Source: Ceratotherium simum simum (taxonomy: Eukaryota > Chordata > Mammalia > Perissodactyla > Rhinocerotidae). From it: a DNA stretch of 64,000 nucleotides. The notes beneath the pieces were generated by a model. It saw nothing but the letters and a program-made list of their open reading frames with translations, made no database searches and was not told where the DNA came from. The translations under genes were made by a program, and so were the position numbers. The stretch is from contig NW_004454280.1 in the NCBI RefSeq assembly GCF_000283155.1, positions 968,438-1,032,437 of the forward strand, written 5' to 3'. This document shows positions 11,256-22,159 of the stretch, piece after piece; position 1 is the first letter of the stretch, and every line of letters begins with the position of its first letter.

Positions 11256-11626
11256 CTAATGAAGAAAAGAAAACAAGTTACAAGGATAAAAACATGGGTT
11301 AGAGGCAGAATGCAAGCCAGTAACTTTAGAATTACTGAGCCCTTTCAAGCTAATGGTTACATGGTCATTCCTTAAGGGTATGGGGGAATTATAATTTTTT
11401 TTATTATTGTTGTTGTTCCCTACAACTAATTTATCCTAGTATGAGCAACAGTAGGTGCTTCACCATAACTCAGATCACCTGGATCCCAAAGAGCAGCTCT
11501 GATGGCAGTAAGTGTGATCCGGCAGTGTGGTGGAAGGAGGGATCTGAACAGCCCCTCTGTACGTGGAGAAAGGGTGTGAGGGGGCAGCTGGAGAGCAGAG
11601 CAGGATGAGGGGCTCAGACCACTCAC

Positions 11627-11690
11627 CGTGTGATTGTTCAGCATGAACTGCACGGCACTAAGCTTCACTAGTTTCCTTACACTACTGTAC
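11627..11690 (-). CDS. XPO7: XPO7 exon 17 (residues ~623-644), preceded by a U12 AT-AC intron
   Basis: 64 nt. The first base completes Gly, then YSSVRKLVKLSAVQFMLNNH T at phase 0. The intron ends ctttAC|GTACAG rather than in AG; the in-exon ACAG would be the naive acceptor but would cost four bases and break the frame. Donor ACG|gtgagtgg. Confidence 0.95.
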
Positions 11691-12586
11691 GTAAAGACAA
11701 AGGAAGGAGGTCAAGGAAAGAGTGAGGAAAACTGAGAATCCTTTAATGCAGAATGAAACTTTCTAGGATAAAGAACAACTTCCTCCTTTCTTATAAATTC
11801 CATACCCAGATATCTTTCTTAACCACGTGCACTGCTAAATGGGAAAAAAATGTGTTCTAAGCAGTATCCAGCTGATCAATGAGAGAATACCAAACTCCTA
11901 TCTGTAAGAAAATAAATAAAACCCAGCAGTTTCCCCCAAGAATCATGAACATCCTAGAGGAGCTTTTCTCAATGGGGTTTCTAAGAGAGAATTAAGCCCT
12001 AAAGCCCAGCCTAAGGTGTGTGGTGAATTAACTTCTCTCCTATGCATTTATAAGGGTACTACCTATGTATAATCTTTGGGAGAACTGAGAAAAAAGTCAC
12101 TCAATTTTTATAGGGTTTACTTCTTTTGCAGACCCTGGTTGTGAAAGGCTGTCTTAGAGCAACTCAAACTTTAAGCATACGTAGTCCAAGTCAAGAGGAA
12201 GCACAGCCACTACCTTTACTGCAAGGCTTGTAATCAGGCTGCTTCTGCCAATAGGCTGATAGACGCTGAAGAGGGACTTTGCTGCCACTGATGATGCTAA
12301 AACCTTGAGTGTGTCCTATCAGACAGATCTGTCAGGTATTTCTAGATCTTAGAGACAGCCAGGGATAAATCTGTAATAAATTATTAGCTTGTGGGTTGGC
12401 TCACTTTTGGGGTCCGAAATTATTCCTGGATTCTGTGTGGGTATTGCCTTTGGCTCCAGGAGAATGGAAGATACTTGAGTATATGTAAAGCTAAATTAAA
12501 GTGGAAACAGCAGGAAGCCATGATTTCTAAGACTGTGGCACGCTACAGTTCCTGTTGTGCACGGACGCTGGCTTAGAAAAGGATAT
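11691..12586 (-). promoter_or_regulatory. XPO7: U12-type AT-AC intron of XPO7 (intron 16)
   Basis: 896-nt intron. The 5' end reads ATATCCTTTTC immediately after GG of a Gly codon, the 3' end reads AC immediately before G-TAC-AGT. Only this pair of junctions restores GYSSVRK. A consensus U12 branch motif TTCCTTGAC lies at 11718-11710 with the presumed branch A at 11711, 20 nt before the last intron base. The intron should be removed by the minor spliceosome and hence depend on U11, U12, U4atac and U6atac RNAs (established for such introns). The interior holds no recognised repeat or gene. Confidence 0.9.
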
Positions 12587-12667
12587 CCAATGGAGAGGTC
12601 ATTGAGAAGCTGTAGTGTCTTGGAGGTGATTGGTTCACAGCGGCCCCAGTACTTCAGGTTGGTGATG
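12587..12667 (-). CDS. XPO7: XPO7 exon 16 (residues ~596-623), followed by a U12 AT-AC intron
   Basis: 81 nt. One base completes Ile, then [20 protein letters not shown] and LNDLSI plus GG of Gly. The acceptor is gtcctccag. The exon has no GT donor where the frame demands one; it ends ATTGG|ATATCCTTTT, the U12 AT-AC 5' splice-site consensus. The alternative end positions I tried do not rejoin the protein frame. Confidence 0.95.
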
Positions 12668-13805
12668 CTGGAGGACAAAAGAAAAAAAAAAGCAGGAGAC
12701 ACTTTTGATTTGCCTGGTTTCCTTCAGGGTTGGAAGAAGAAAATCATCCATCAAGAATCACCACACATCTGCATCACCAATTCACAGACATCACAACCAC
12801 AAAAAATGGGTATAAAATCTCCGTACTTACATTTGGTTGACTAGAAAAATTATCCTTCAGATAATCTTCACTACTTGGTTCCAAAGCTACACTGGCCCAT
12901 ACCCAGGCCCTTGGAATTCTGGGGCACTCCAGGGCTGATTTCTGCAGCAAGGGTAAGAGATTTCTGCGGCAGTGATAACATGCAGACGTATGCAATTCTG
13001 CACCTGCACCATCCACTGTCAGCTGCAGAATTCTAGTAGCCCTTGCTTCTGGATTCTTGGCTGGCAGAGTCCTTTAGACCCCCTTTGCTTTTTTCATTTT
13101 AAATTATTGACCAGCTCATGGATATGAGAGTTTAGGATTGGGATGGCTGGAAGGAGGCAAAATGTCACTTTGCACACAGCCCTGGATAATATATTTGGCT
13201 CCTAGTGTGCGCTTTGATAAACTGAGCTCCTAAAAAGGGGAAAATGTAAACAAAGAGGCATAACTTAAAAACAGAAACAAAAACAAAAAAAGGGCCAATT
13301 AGGAGCTCCAGCAGTTTAAACAATAGCACTAGATTTTGGAGACTGAAGACTTTCAAAGGGTGTGATGCTTCTGGAGAGGAATAAGCCTGTTTTAAAGTGG
13401 GGCTCTCCTCCTGGGGGGCATACCTAGTGGAAATCAGCACCAGAAAGTGAATGCCCACGCTTGGCATCCCTAGCAGCAAGGTGCTTAGGTGAGAGGCTGA
13501 GCACAATCACTGGGGAGGGAGGTCCATTTTGCTAATGCCATGACAGGGTTTCACCCGTGATTCTAGAGGCTACAGATGAGATTCTGCATGAACAAAATTA
13601 AATCCTTGCCTGTACAAGCCTGGAATGCTCTGGGGCCGGGCCATATCTCTAAGCACAGCTTGTCACACACTCAAATGCACAATTTTCTGACGCAAACGAT
13701 CAATGCTGGAATACCAAGGCACTGGCAGCACAATGCCAAGATCACATTTTACAGTTGCAACAGGATTGCAAGGGACTCTTGCTGATGGCAAGCCAAAACA
13801 CTTAC
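12668..13805. other. XPO7 intron 15 sequence, nothing recognised
   Basis: No exon, RNA gene or clear repeat. A 113-codon minus-strand open frame at 13165-13506 has no protein-like features. Confidence 0.45.
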
Positions 13806-13879
13806 ATTTTTCCTATGAAGACACTTAGGACCATGGTCTCATCATTCAAGCCCAGAACTTCTGAGAGTCGGCGATACAG
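13806..13879 (-). CDS. XPO7: XPO7 exon 15 (residues ~572-596)
   Basis: 74 nt, phase 0 in, two bases out (AT of Ile). It reads LYRRLSEVLGLNDETMVLSV then FIGK. Acceptor ctccag, donor AAAAAT|gtaagtg. It was found from protein similarity and splice sites because the surrounding open frame is short. Confidence 0.96.
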
Positions 13880-14406
13880 CTGGAGTTACATTAAGGCAAG
13901 AGAAAGTAACCGGAAAATATGGATTAGAAAAATCATATTCCAGTACTGTTTCTGTCCTCACTCGGGGGGTAAGATGTAGGAAGAAAATGAACAACAATGC
14001 TGGGAAAGTCTTTATTGAAGGGATGAGCTAGTTTCTAAGTATTACTAAGTATCGGCTAGATGCTGAGCTATCTTACTGGTCCGCTTCAACCCTGAAATTA
14101 CAAAAAGACTGTCAAAACCGTCTGCTGTTCTGAACATCAATTTATGTAGAGACTGAAAATTGCCAATTTTGGGGAAATCAACAGATGTTTTGACTGGCCA
14201 TTTGTTAAGCATATGGAGCACCAGGAGAAATGGACCCAATTCTTTGATGAGTCTCCCCAGATTCTACAGAGTAAAAGGAGATATTTGGACTATCCTAATA
14301 TGTAAAATCTAGAGATTATACCTGAACTGTTATCAGCCGTTTCCCTTAATCAGCAATTCTACAAGCAGAAGGGAGAACTAAATGGAACCAACTGAGAGTT
14401 TGTTAC

Positions 14407-14542
14407 CTTAGAGGATTTTTGCACCTGGTCCCCAATGTAGATCTTACGAAACTGTTCAAAAAAGCTCAGCATGGCCAATTCTAACTTCTCGTTACCCGCC
14501 TGAGCCAAGCGAGAATCTGTTAGGTTCATGAGCTGGAGCACC
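14407..14542 (-). CDS. XPO7: XPO7 exon 14 (residues ~526-571)
   Basis: 136 nt. One base completes Arg, then [20 protein letters not shown] and on to [13 protein letters not shown] at phase 0. Acceptor cctctag, donor AAG|gtaaca. Confidence 0.97.
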
Positions 14543-14940
14543 CTAGAGGAAGAAGAGCAATGATCTTCTCAACAGCAGGATATCCTGTCACTCTAGAAAA
14601 CCCAACCGGCCCCGAAATAGTCATATATGTCTCCTCTCCTTACTCATCCTATCTGAAAGGCATTCTCTGCAGTCTCTAAGCTCTGCTGAGGGAATAAAAT
14701 TCTCCATTTCTGCCCCATAGGAACCACAGCCAAGGAATGAATAGGAATGATAGTGAGATGTTTAAAACTTCGAATCCACTGAACCTGTAGATGAGGCAGA
14801 ACTCATAATTGGCTTAAAAATAGAGGGAAAAACACTGGTACTAGGGTAATAGTCTTCCTTGAAACTTTTGTGAGACCTTGAGTAAAGCAATTTTCTGAGT
14901 CCCAGTTCCTCATCTATACAATGAGGGAGACTGGACTAAA

Positions 14941-15266
14941 CCAGTGGTTCTCAATCTTTTCTCTCACATAGCCATGAAAGGAATGGAGACACCTGAAGAA
15001 CAACATTCACAGGCATGTCACACTTCCAGGGACCAAGAGCAGATACACTACCTCTGACTTTATCCCTTTTCCTTGCACTCACCCCTCCAAAAGAAAACGT
15101 ATTGGAATGCGAGTGACTGAATGTTTAGTGAATAAGAATGATGTTATTACAAGTGAGTCATTTGACATTCTGATAGTATGACACTAGGTATCAAACTATT
15201 TGTGACATATCATGAGTGAATTAGACTCAGTTATTGTGTTGCAACACATAAGTGGAGAACCAGTAT
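14941..15266. repeat. hAT-type MITE
   Basis: It starts ccagtggttctcaatc and ends agtggagaaccagta. These are inverted, hAT-like termini around about 300 bases without coding capacity. Family not determined. Confidence 0.5.
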
Positions 15267-15609
15267 ACGAGACACTGTCTAAACTCAATTTATATTATGA
15301 CACACAAACAGTATCACACCAGGCCGCAGAGTCGGAAAGACACTAGATTTCTTCCTCATGAAATCTTTGCTCAACTCTTCAAAAAATGCCAGTGCGACAT
15401 GCTATGGAGACTTCTGTCAGGATTAAGGCACCTAAGGGCAGATGGGCATCAGACAAGCCAAACTGGGGTAGAAAGAGAGAAATGGGGATTTTCTGAACAA
15501 GAATAAGAATTATAGATTGAAACGTCTGGGGACCAATAAATTCTAAGGCATCATTTTAAAATGTGTTTATCTCTAAGAAGAACATCTGCAAGTTTAGAAC
15601 TCTTTAGGG

Positions 15610-16048
15610 TAGCAGTTCTCTGCAAGGTCAAAAAATCATTTTCATAAAAATACTAAAATATTATTTGCCCTTTCATTCACATTCTCACAGGAGGGTGCAG
15701 TGGGGTTTTCCAGAGACTACAAGATGTGTGATATCATAAAAAATTGAATGCAGAAGCAGATATAAAAATCCAGCTGACTTCTACTATGTCAGACATTAAA
15801 ACAAAGCCACTTCTCTCATTCATTTTTTTAAAAATAGTTCTTTAAAAAATATATTATTTATGTTGACATGTAATGGGCTTGTGATTTAAAAATGAATAAA
15901 TATTTTAAAAATTTCTTGGTTTTACTTTCTAATATGATAAATACCAAAAGATATATCTCACAAAAACAGAAGCTCTTTGAGGTCCTCAATACTTTTTAAA
16001 GAGGGTAAATAGTCCTGATGAAAAGGTTTGAGAACCTCTGCTATAGGG
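15610..16048 (+). repeat. hAT-type DNA transposon remnant
   Basis: The interior matches the element at 58617-59560 in several blocks: cattttcataaaaatactaa, the 3' block agctctttgaggtcctcaat, and the terminus ggtttgagaacctctgc. The 5' terminus is eroded. Confidence 0.65.
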
Positions 16049-16618
16049 TATTAAAAAATCTCACCTTTTTATTTCTATGTTAAGTAAAAATTTTTAGAAA
16101 TCATTAAATGCTCATTTACAGGTTTTTACTAAGATGAGACGCAAACAGATACAAAATAACTTGAAATCCTGTAGGAGGAAAAGTGTATGAAAGGCTGCAG
16201 AAAGTCTGTAATTCCATTTTTGGGGATATGTGAAAAATCGTAGTTTCCTAATAGACTTACTCTGGTATGGTAAAGCAGTTCACATTTCATTAACTCTGAG
16301 ATAGTGTCCTTAAACAGAACTGAAAGCTACTCCCTACTCTGGTTTTCCTAATTCTGTATCCATCATTTCCTTGTTGAATCACTGTAATGTTTTTTTAGTA
16401 AAGGTTGTAGGCAGAGTTCTTGCTGTACTTATAAAAGGTTTGAAATTGGACCTGTAACAGTCCTTCATTTTCATGGGCAATCAGCTTCACGAGATTATAT
16501 TCTATAAATGGGGAGGAAAGCATTAACAGAAGCATGTCAAGTTTCCATGGTCTCAGGACCCAAAAGAGGGTGGGGGAGTCACAGCAGCAGAATAGGAAGC
16601 CTCTGTGGGAGCACTTAC

Positions 16619-16724
16619 CGACAGACAAGCTCGCCATCCATAGCATCCTGCTCATCAGTGCTGGCAAAAGAGACACGGCCACCAATCACTGCACCAATGA
16701 TGTAAACCAGCCATGTCAGCCTTC
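16619..16724 (-). CDS. XPO7: XPO7 exon 13 (residues ~491-526)
   Basis: 106 nt. Two bases complete Gly, then [20 protein letters not shown] and [14 protein letters not shown], leaving CG of Arg. Acceptor ttgcag, donor CG|gtaagtgc. [13 protein letters not shown] followed by an acidic stretch is a hallmark shared by exportin-7 and RANBP17. Confidence 0.97.
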
Positions 16725-16865
16725 CTGCAACAGGAAGAAGACCTGTTAGTGTCACCTCCAATAATAATTTTATGAGGAAATTCCTCACTCTGAGGTTCAT
16801 TTCTTACTATGAGCTTCCCGAATCTTAGGAACACTATAGAGAAGCCATAAAGTCCTACTTTTCTT

Positions 16866-17073
16866 TTTTAATTTTATTTATTTATCTTCCCCCCCCCAAA
16901 ACCCCAGTAGATAGTTGTACGTCATAGTTGCACATCCTTCTAGTTGCTGTATGTGGGACGCGGCCTCAGCATGGCCAGAGAAGCGGTGTGTCGGTGCGCG
17001 CCCGGGATCCGAACCCCGGGCCGCCAGCAGCGGAGCGCACGCACTTAACCACTAAGCCATGGGGCAGGCCCAC
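16866..17073 (-). mobile_element. ERE-type SINE with perfect 14-bp duplication
   Basis: Reverse copy with T-tail, body ccccagtagatagttgtacg, and head gccatggggcaggccc. Target-site duplication gtcctacttttctt at 16852-16865 and 17074-17087. Confidence 0.95.
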
Positions 17074-17421
17074 GTCCTACTTTTCTTACAGAATGTAGCT
17101 ACTACTCTGCTCTGGTAGGGTGATGCCAAGGGGGAAATTCATCCCCTTGAATTTGGAAATTCACCAAGGTTCTCGAATTAGACAAGAACCTTGTCATTAC
17201 TTTCAAAGTGCAGTACTTTCTTAAAATTATACACACCCACTGCAGATATGATTTCACTCTTCTCTAGTCCCCTGTGGCATTTATTCACAAATACTCTTTT
17301 GTGTATAGGGAGGTAATGGATGATGGAAGAATCCTTTTGGGGGGAAGACAGGAAAGAGGTGGCAATGAGTAAAAGGGCACTGACAGCACCTCCTTACAGG
17401 CCCCGCCCACTGTCCACTCAC

Positions 17422-17615
17422 CCTCCTGCACTGCAATATCCATGGGGCTTGCACTGGCACTCTGCAGCAGCTCCTGATAGGACTGGGCAGACTGGTCAAA
17501 TAATTGCACGAGGAGCGCACACGTCTTCTCGTATTCACAGCGCCCGATTGTAGACAGCTGGTCCAACTGCTGCTGGACCAGACCTGTATCCTCCAGAGGA
17601 TCTTCCAGTCCATCT
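17422..17615 (-). CDS. XPO7: XPO7 exon 12 (residues ~426-491)
   Basis: 194 nt. The first base completes Arg, then [20 protein letters not shown], and it ends [13 protein letters not shown] plus one base of Gly. Acceptor gggagtag, donor GAGG|gtgagt. The acidic and Gln-rich loop after residue 426 precedes the helix [20 protein letters not shown]. Confidence 0.97.
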
Positions 17616-18839
17616 CTACTCCCAAGGGAAGAAGGAAGGCAGCTCTCTTAAAACATGCCTACTGATTTCCCCATTGCAGCAGCTCTTTCTTCTTCATTTG
17701 GCTACTATTTCCAATCACAGATGCCCCCATCCCAACACTACTTTTTACCAAGGAAGGAAGATAAAAAAAGTTGGAAGGCAGATCTCTTCACCCTAGCATC
17801 AGTTTCTCGTAGGTATATTCTGCTTTCTGGTGTCCAACTTTTCAGTCTGAATTCCCAGTCCCTTAACATTTGTCTGCTTTGATCCTCTCAGTCCCATGCT
17901 TCTCACCCCTAGGAGCTCTTGGCTCGTAGCCTCTCACCTGTTCTCCACTATAGTAAACTTTGGGACTACAAGTATCCTGTCCCTTGTGTGAGGCCACTGT
18001 GACCAGATACGTTTTGGAATTCAGAAATCTTCAGATTTTAGGGAGGCAATATGATACTCTACCATGTAATATAAACGCTCAACGGGCTCTGTAGCATGTG
18101 AAATACAATATTTCTGTAGCAAAATGTATAAATATTATCAGTAGTCACACTAAGTAGAATTTTAAAAGAGGACTATAAATGGTCTCACATCAGCACATGT
18201 CAAGTTTTGCCACCCAGTGAGTTTTGGTGCCCAACTTATGAGAAAATTTAGTTTTCACATCTTGGATTTCAGAATTGCAGTTGAGGCACTGTGGGTCTAC
18301 ACTAGGTCTTGCCTTACCTACTGGTTCCTAGATTTAAAAATCTTGTCATATTACAAGCTCTCTGTCTATTGTTAGATCATAGTATGACAATCCAGCAGCA
18401 GCAGCAGCACCAACACAACTAGCAGTTCATAATTGTGTATTTACCATGGCCCACAGACTGGGCCAGGACATAGTAATTTAATCCTCATAATAACCTTGCT
18501 CAAGAGTACACAGGTATTAACAGTCTATCTCGGCCCAGAGCCCACACATGTAACCACTCCCCAACATGGCCTCATTGAAACCAGCTGAATCCTCATGAAC
18601 AGAAACTATGCAGCTAATAGAACAATACTTTCCAGCAGGCTTCACAAATACTCAAATTTTGAAATGATTCAAGTCAGAAACAGTTGAGACTATAACTCTT
18701 ATGACAATTAAATGCACTTGACTCTCAGCAAATTAAGAATCTGACTTAAAAAATACCCCAGACCTTCAGAGTCCAAGTAAATTCCCCTCAGAAATAGCCA
18801 ATGAAAAAATATGAGTAGATCTTAAAAGCTCCCATCACA
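17616..18839. other. XPO7 intron 11 sequence, possible MIR trace
   Basis: About 18430-18560 has a MIR-like trace (ggccaggacatagtaattt, atcctcataataacc). A short run of five CAG units lies near 18394. Otherwise unassigned. Confidence 0.4.
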
Positions 18840-19225
18840 AGAAAATAAATTTTTGTAACTACGTATTGTGACAGATGTTAACTAGACATTGTGATCACGT
18901 TGCAATATATACAAATATTGAATCATTATGTTGTACACATGAAACTACTGTTACATGTCAATGATACCTCAATTAAAAAAAAGGGTTAAATGAGGTCATA
19001 AGGGTGGGGTCCTAATCCAATAGGACTGGTGTCTTTCTATAACAGAGATATCTCTCTCTGCATGTGCACATAAAGAAAAGGCCTTGTGAAGACACAGCAA
19101 GGAGGTGGCCATCTGCAAGCCAAGGACAGAGGCTTCACCAGAAACCAACCCTGTCAGCACCTTGATCTCGGACTTCCAGCCAGAACTGTGAGAAAATAAA
19201 TGTTTGCTGTTTAAAACAAAAAACT
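18840..19225 (+). repeat. L1 3' end followed by a second old repeat
   Basis: 18855-18982 is an L1 3' end (gttgcaatatatacaaata, gttgtacacatgaaactac, tcaattaaaaaaaa). 18983-19225 (ggtggggtcctaatccaat, ccaaggacagaggcttc, agaactgtgagaaaataaat) is a common old mammalian repeat whose family I cannot name with confidence. Confidence 0.6.
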
Positions 19226-19810
19226 CCTACCAAACAGGAAAGGTCCCCAAACAAAAAGTAGCTGCATTTTATATAGGTCATTTTTGAAAGGGTCTGACAT
19301 TTCTTTAGCTATAGGTTTCTGCTCCAGTTAATAGTCAAGGTAGACAGAAACCATGAGTTCATGTAATGCAATCAGTGATTAAGCTGCCTAGAATTCTTAC
19401 ATCTTCTAGTAAGCTCCAGATTGTGTAATCTTATTTATTCATTTATTTCTTTAGGAGTTCACATTAAGCACCTATAACTTACACATTATAATTCTTATCA
19501 TCTATAGCCTACAAATGTTTCCCTCATGTTTAAAGAAAATCAGTGGCAAGGACAAACATACTGATATACTTTGTATTCAAAGATATTGCTACAGACGGCA
19601 ATAAAGGGAGACACGAATAGGATGCTACAGAGAAAGACTATTCTTTCAGACTTTATGCTCTCATATGCTATTCAGCTGATATGAAAAAATGCCCATTAAC
19701 AGTATTAGCTCCCATAAGACTCCTATCAAGCATGCTTGTGCCAATTGGGTCTGATCTCTGGCAAGTCTGATACCTGGCTACTGATGGGGGAGTTTTCCCA
19801 GTTTTCTTAC

Positions 19811-19983
19811 CTCAGTATGATGTGCACAGATTCCAAACGGGATGTGATGTAAGCTTTGGTGACCTCAGGAGTATAAGTTTCCAGCATGTGGGGCTCCGTG
19901 GCTTTCACATATGGCACAGAGGCTGCCAGCCGCTGCCATAGGCTCAAGAGATAATGCACACTATTTGGGGCAAATTCCCAGTG
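19811..19983 (-). CDS. XPO7: XPO7 exon 11 (residues ~369-426)
   Basis: 173 nt, phase 0 in, two bases out (AG of an Arg codon). It opens [20 protein letters not shown] and ends [12 protein letters not shown]. Acceptor ttccttag, donor CTGAG|gtaaga. Confidence 0.97.
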
Positions 19984-20237
19984 CTAAGGAAAACCAAAAG
20001 AGCAGAATGCATATTTCTTATTTTTGAACACAATACATTAAGTCCCATGCCACTTGACACACAAAAAAAGAGGTTTTTTTTTTTCTTTTAAAAAAAGATG
20101 ATAAACTTTTATGAGCTTTGTTCTGTGTTTGGCAACTAGTCTAATATGTTTATTAGTATTTCAGAGACTGAGCATCTAATGAGAAGAGCAGTTCTATGCT
20201 CGGTGTGTAAACCTTTCCACAAGGAAAGCATTGTGTA

Positions 20238-20440
20238 AGTGGTTCTCAAACATTAGCATGCATGAGAATCACCTGGAGAACTCACTGGAAATAGAGACAC
20301 CAAGGCTTCACCCTGGACCTAGTGAACCAGAAATTACAGGGGTAAGACCTGAGCACAAATATTATCCTTGCAATTCCCACATGTTCCTCTAAGCATACTC
20401 CTCGCACTTTTCTAATACAAACGAGGAGGCTGCAATAGTA
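20238..20440 (+). repeat. MER5-like hAT MITE
   Basis: It starts gtggttctcaaacattagcat then gcatgagaatcacctggaga, the classic MER5 opening, and decays toward the 3' side. Confidence 0.7.
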
Positions 20441-20579
20441 ACTACTCTGCAGGGTTACCCTACACGTATATTCTTCTTTGCTAAGAGAAAAAAAGAATAT
20501 TCTTATAAGGTTAAAAGCAATGAGCAAAAGAAGAGGTTCCAATGTGTAGGAAGAAAGAGACAAGCAATGAAAGACAAAC

Positions 20580-20726
20580 CTGTAGGCTGGTCACTGTGAA
20601 GTTAGCTATCAATCGGATGACCTCAGGGTAGTTTTCCACCTTTACTAATTCTCCCAGTTGATAGTTACTCTTCAGTCGGGCCAGTAGTCTACAAAACTCA
20701 TGGTAATTGTTTGGGTCTGATAAACT
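20580..20726 (-). CDS. XPO7: XPO7 exon 10 (residues ~320-368)
   Basis: 147 nt, 49 codons, phase 0 to 0. It opens [20 protein letters not shown] and ends [10 protein letters not shown]. Acceptor gctgtcaccag. The donor CAG|gtttgtcttt is the poorest U2 donor of the gene (T at +3 and T at +4). With its symmetric phase this is the exon I would expect to be skipped most easily. Confidence 0.96.
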
Positions 20727-20899
20727 CTGGTGACAGCATAGGAGGAAAAGAAAATGTACAATGTGATTCACTATACTTCCAGAATGACATTTGGGCTGGC
20801 ATGAGGGGAGGTGGGGAAATCTACTTTAACTTCTGAGCTGTTATCATTCAGGATGACACGTGTATAATGTTTAAAGATAATTTTTCAAAAATTCACTTT

Positions 20900-21075
20900 T
20901 AAAAGAGATGGTCACATCTATTATCTCATCTATCCATTACAATCATCCTGTGAGATGGGATTATTAGCCTGAACTCAAAGAGCCTGAAACAGAAGTCCAG
21001 AAGGATCACACTACTTGCCTTAAGTTGTAAAGCTGATTAATGGCAGAAAAGGGGCACGGTCTAAGATGTGACTGG
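20900..21075 (-). repeat. MIR SINE
   Basis: Reverse MIR pattern: atccattacaatcatcctgtg, agatgggattattagcc and gatcacactacttgcc. Confidence 0.6.
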
Positions 21076-21325
21076 TCTGTTTGCTTCCCACCAATCGAAG
21101 GAAAGATAATAAAATTTTCTTTGTCACATCTGTCAGATTTATCATTAAGCACAACTAAACTACAGTGGCAAAGTTACACAAATGTTTCACATATTTATAT
21201 TATATCATTACTGCTATAATGAACTTATTTATTCCTATACTAGTATGTTTATATATTTTATTATATACTTATATCAACACTTTTGATTTGTTTGCATATT
21301 ATAGCAGCAGATTTAATTGCTTCCT

Positions 21326-21352
21326 TATATATATATATATATATATATATAT
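21326..21352. repeat. (AT)n microsatellite
   Basis: Uninterrupted alternating A and T for about 27 bases in XPO7 intron 9. It is followed by an L2-like 3' trace (gccacacggtaggtgttcc) to about 21450. Confidence 0.95.
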
Positions 21353-22039
21353 GTCTTCCTCTTAGCAAAGGAGGGCAGACTGTTTTGTTCACCACCATAT
21401 CCTTGCCACACGGTAGGTGTTCCATAAAATTTGTTGAACGGATAAATGAACTTCAAAAAAGGGGGACAGAACTGAGTATATTTAAAAATGAACTGATTTT
21501 ATGATATTTCCCAGTGTAGAGAAGCGACACTTTACAAAACGTAGGTGTTGACTAAATCTCTGGGACTGAAAAAGACAAAAAGGGCAGTCGAGTTATGTAA
21601 TGAATTTTTGAATGAGAAATATATCCCTTCTCATCTAAAAGCAGCCCTATACGCTTAGGTAAATAATATACATTCAAAAAAACGGAAACAAAAACAAAAA
21701 ACAAGGTTTAGATTCTTAATTTCTTGGGGGAAAATGACTAGCTCTATTCTTATTTTCCTGCATCCAAGTGATCCTTTCTCACAACTCCTACATTCCTGAA
21801 ACTAGAGGATACAAACTCCGCTTTTAGGCAAACACTCTCAAGAATTTTCCTACAGATATACATTCACTTAAATCTTTTGAAGCATGACAGGCTGAACTGT
21901 CTTCTGGGATTTCTGCTAAGTGTGGCCTCTAGATGGATTTCCTTCTGATTCATAACAGATAAGTATATACTAATCTCACTACACACAAAATCATATATAT
22001 ATACATATAGGCAAATAAAAATAAATTCTCAAATCTTAC

Positions 22040-22159
22040 CTGTGGATTTTCCAGTATTCGTTTAACACCATCGACAAGGTGAGAGAGAAACTTGGCCCTC
22101 TCTGCATTGTTAAACAGGGATCTTCTGACGGAGGCGATCTGTACTAAGCAGGACAATAC
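22040..22159 (-). CDS. XPO7: XPO7 exon 9 (residues ~280-319)
   Basis: 120 nt, 40 codons, phase 0 to 0: [20 protein letters not shown] then [20 protein letters not shown]. Acceptor gcttttag, donor CAG|gtaaga. The helical pattern is typical of HEAT repeats. Confidence 0.97.
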
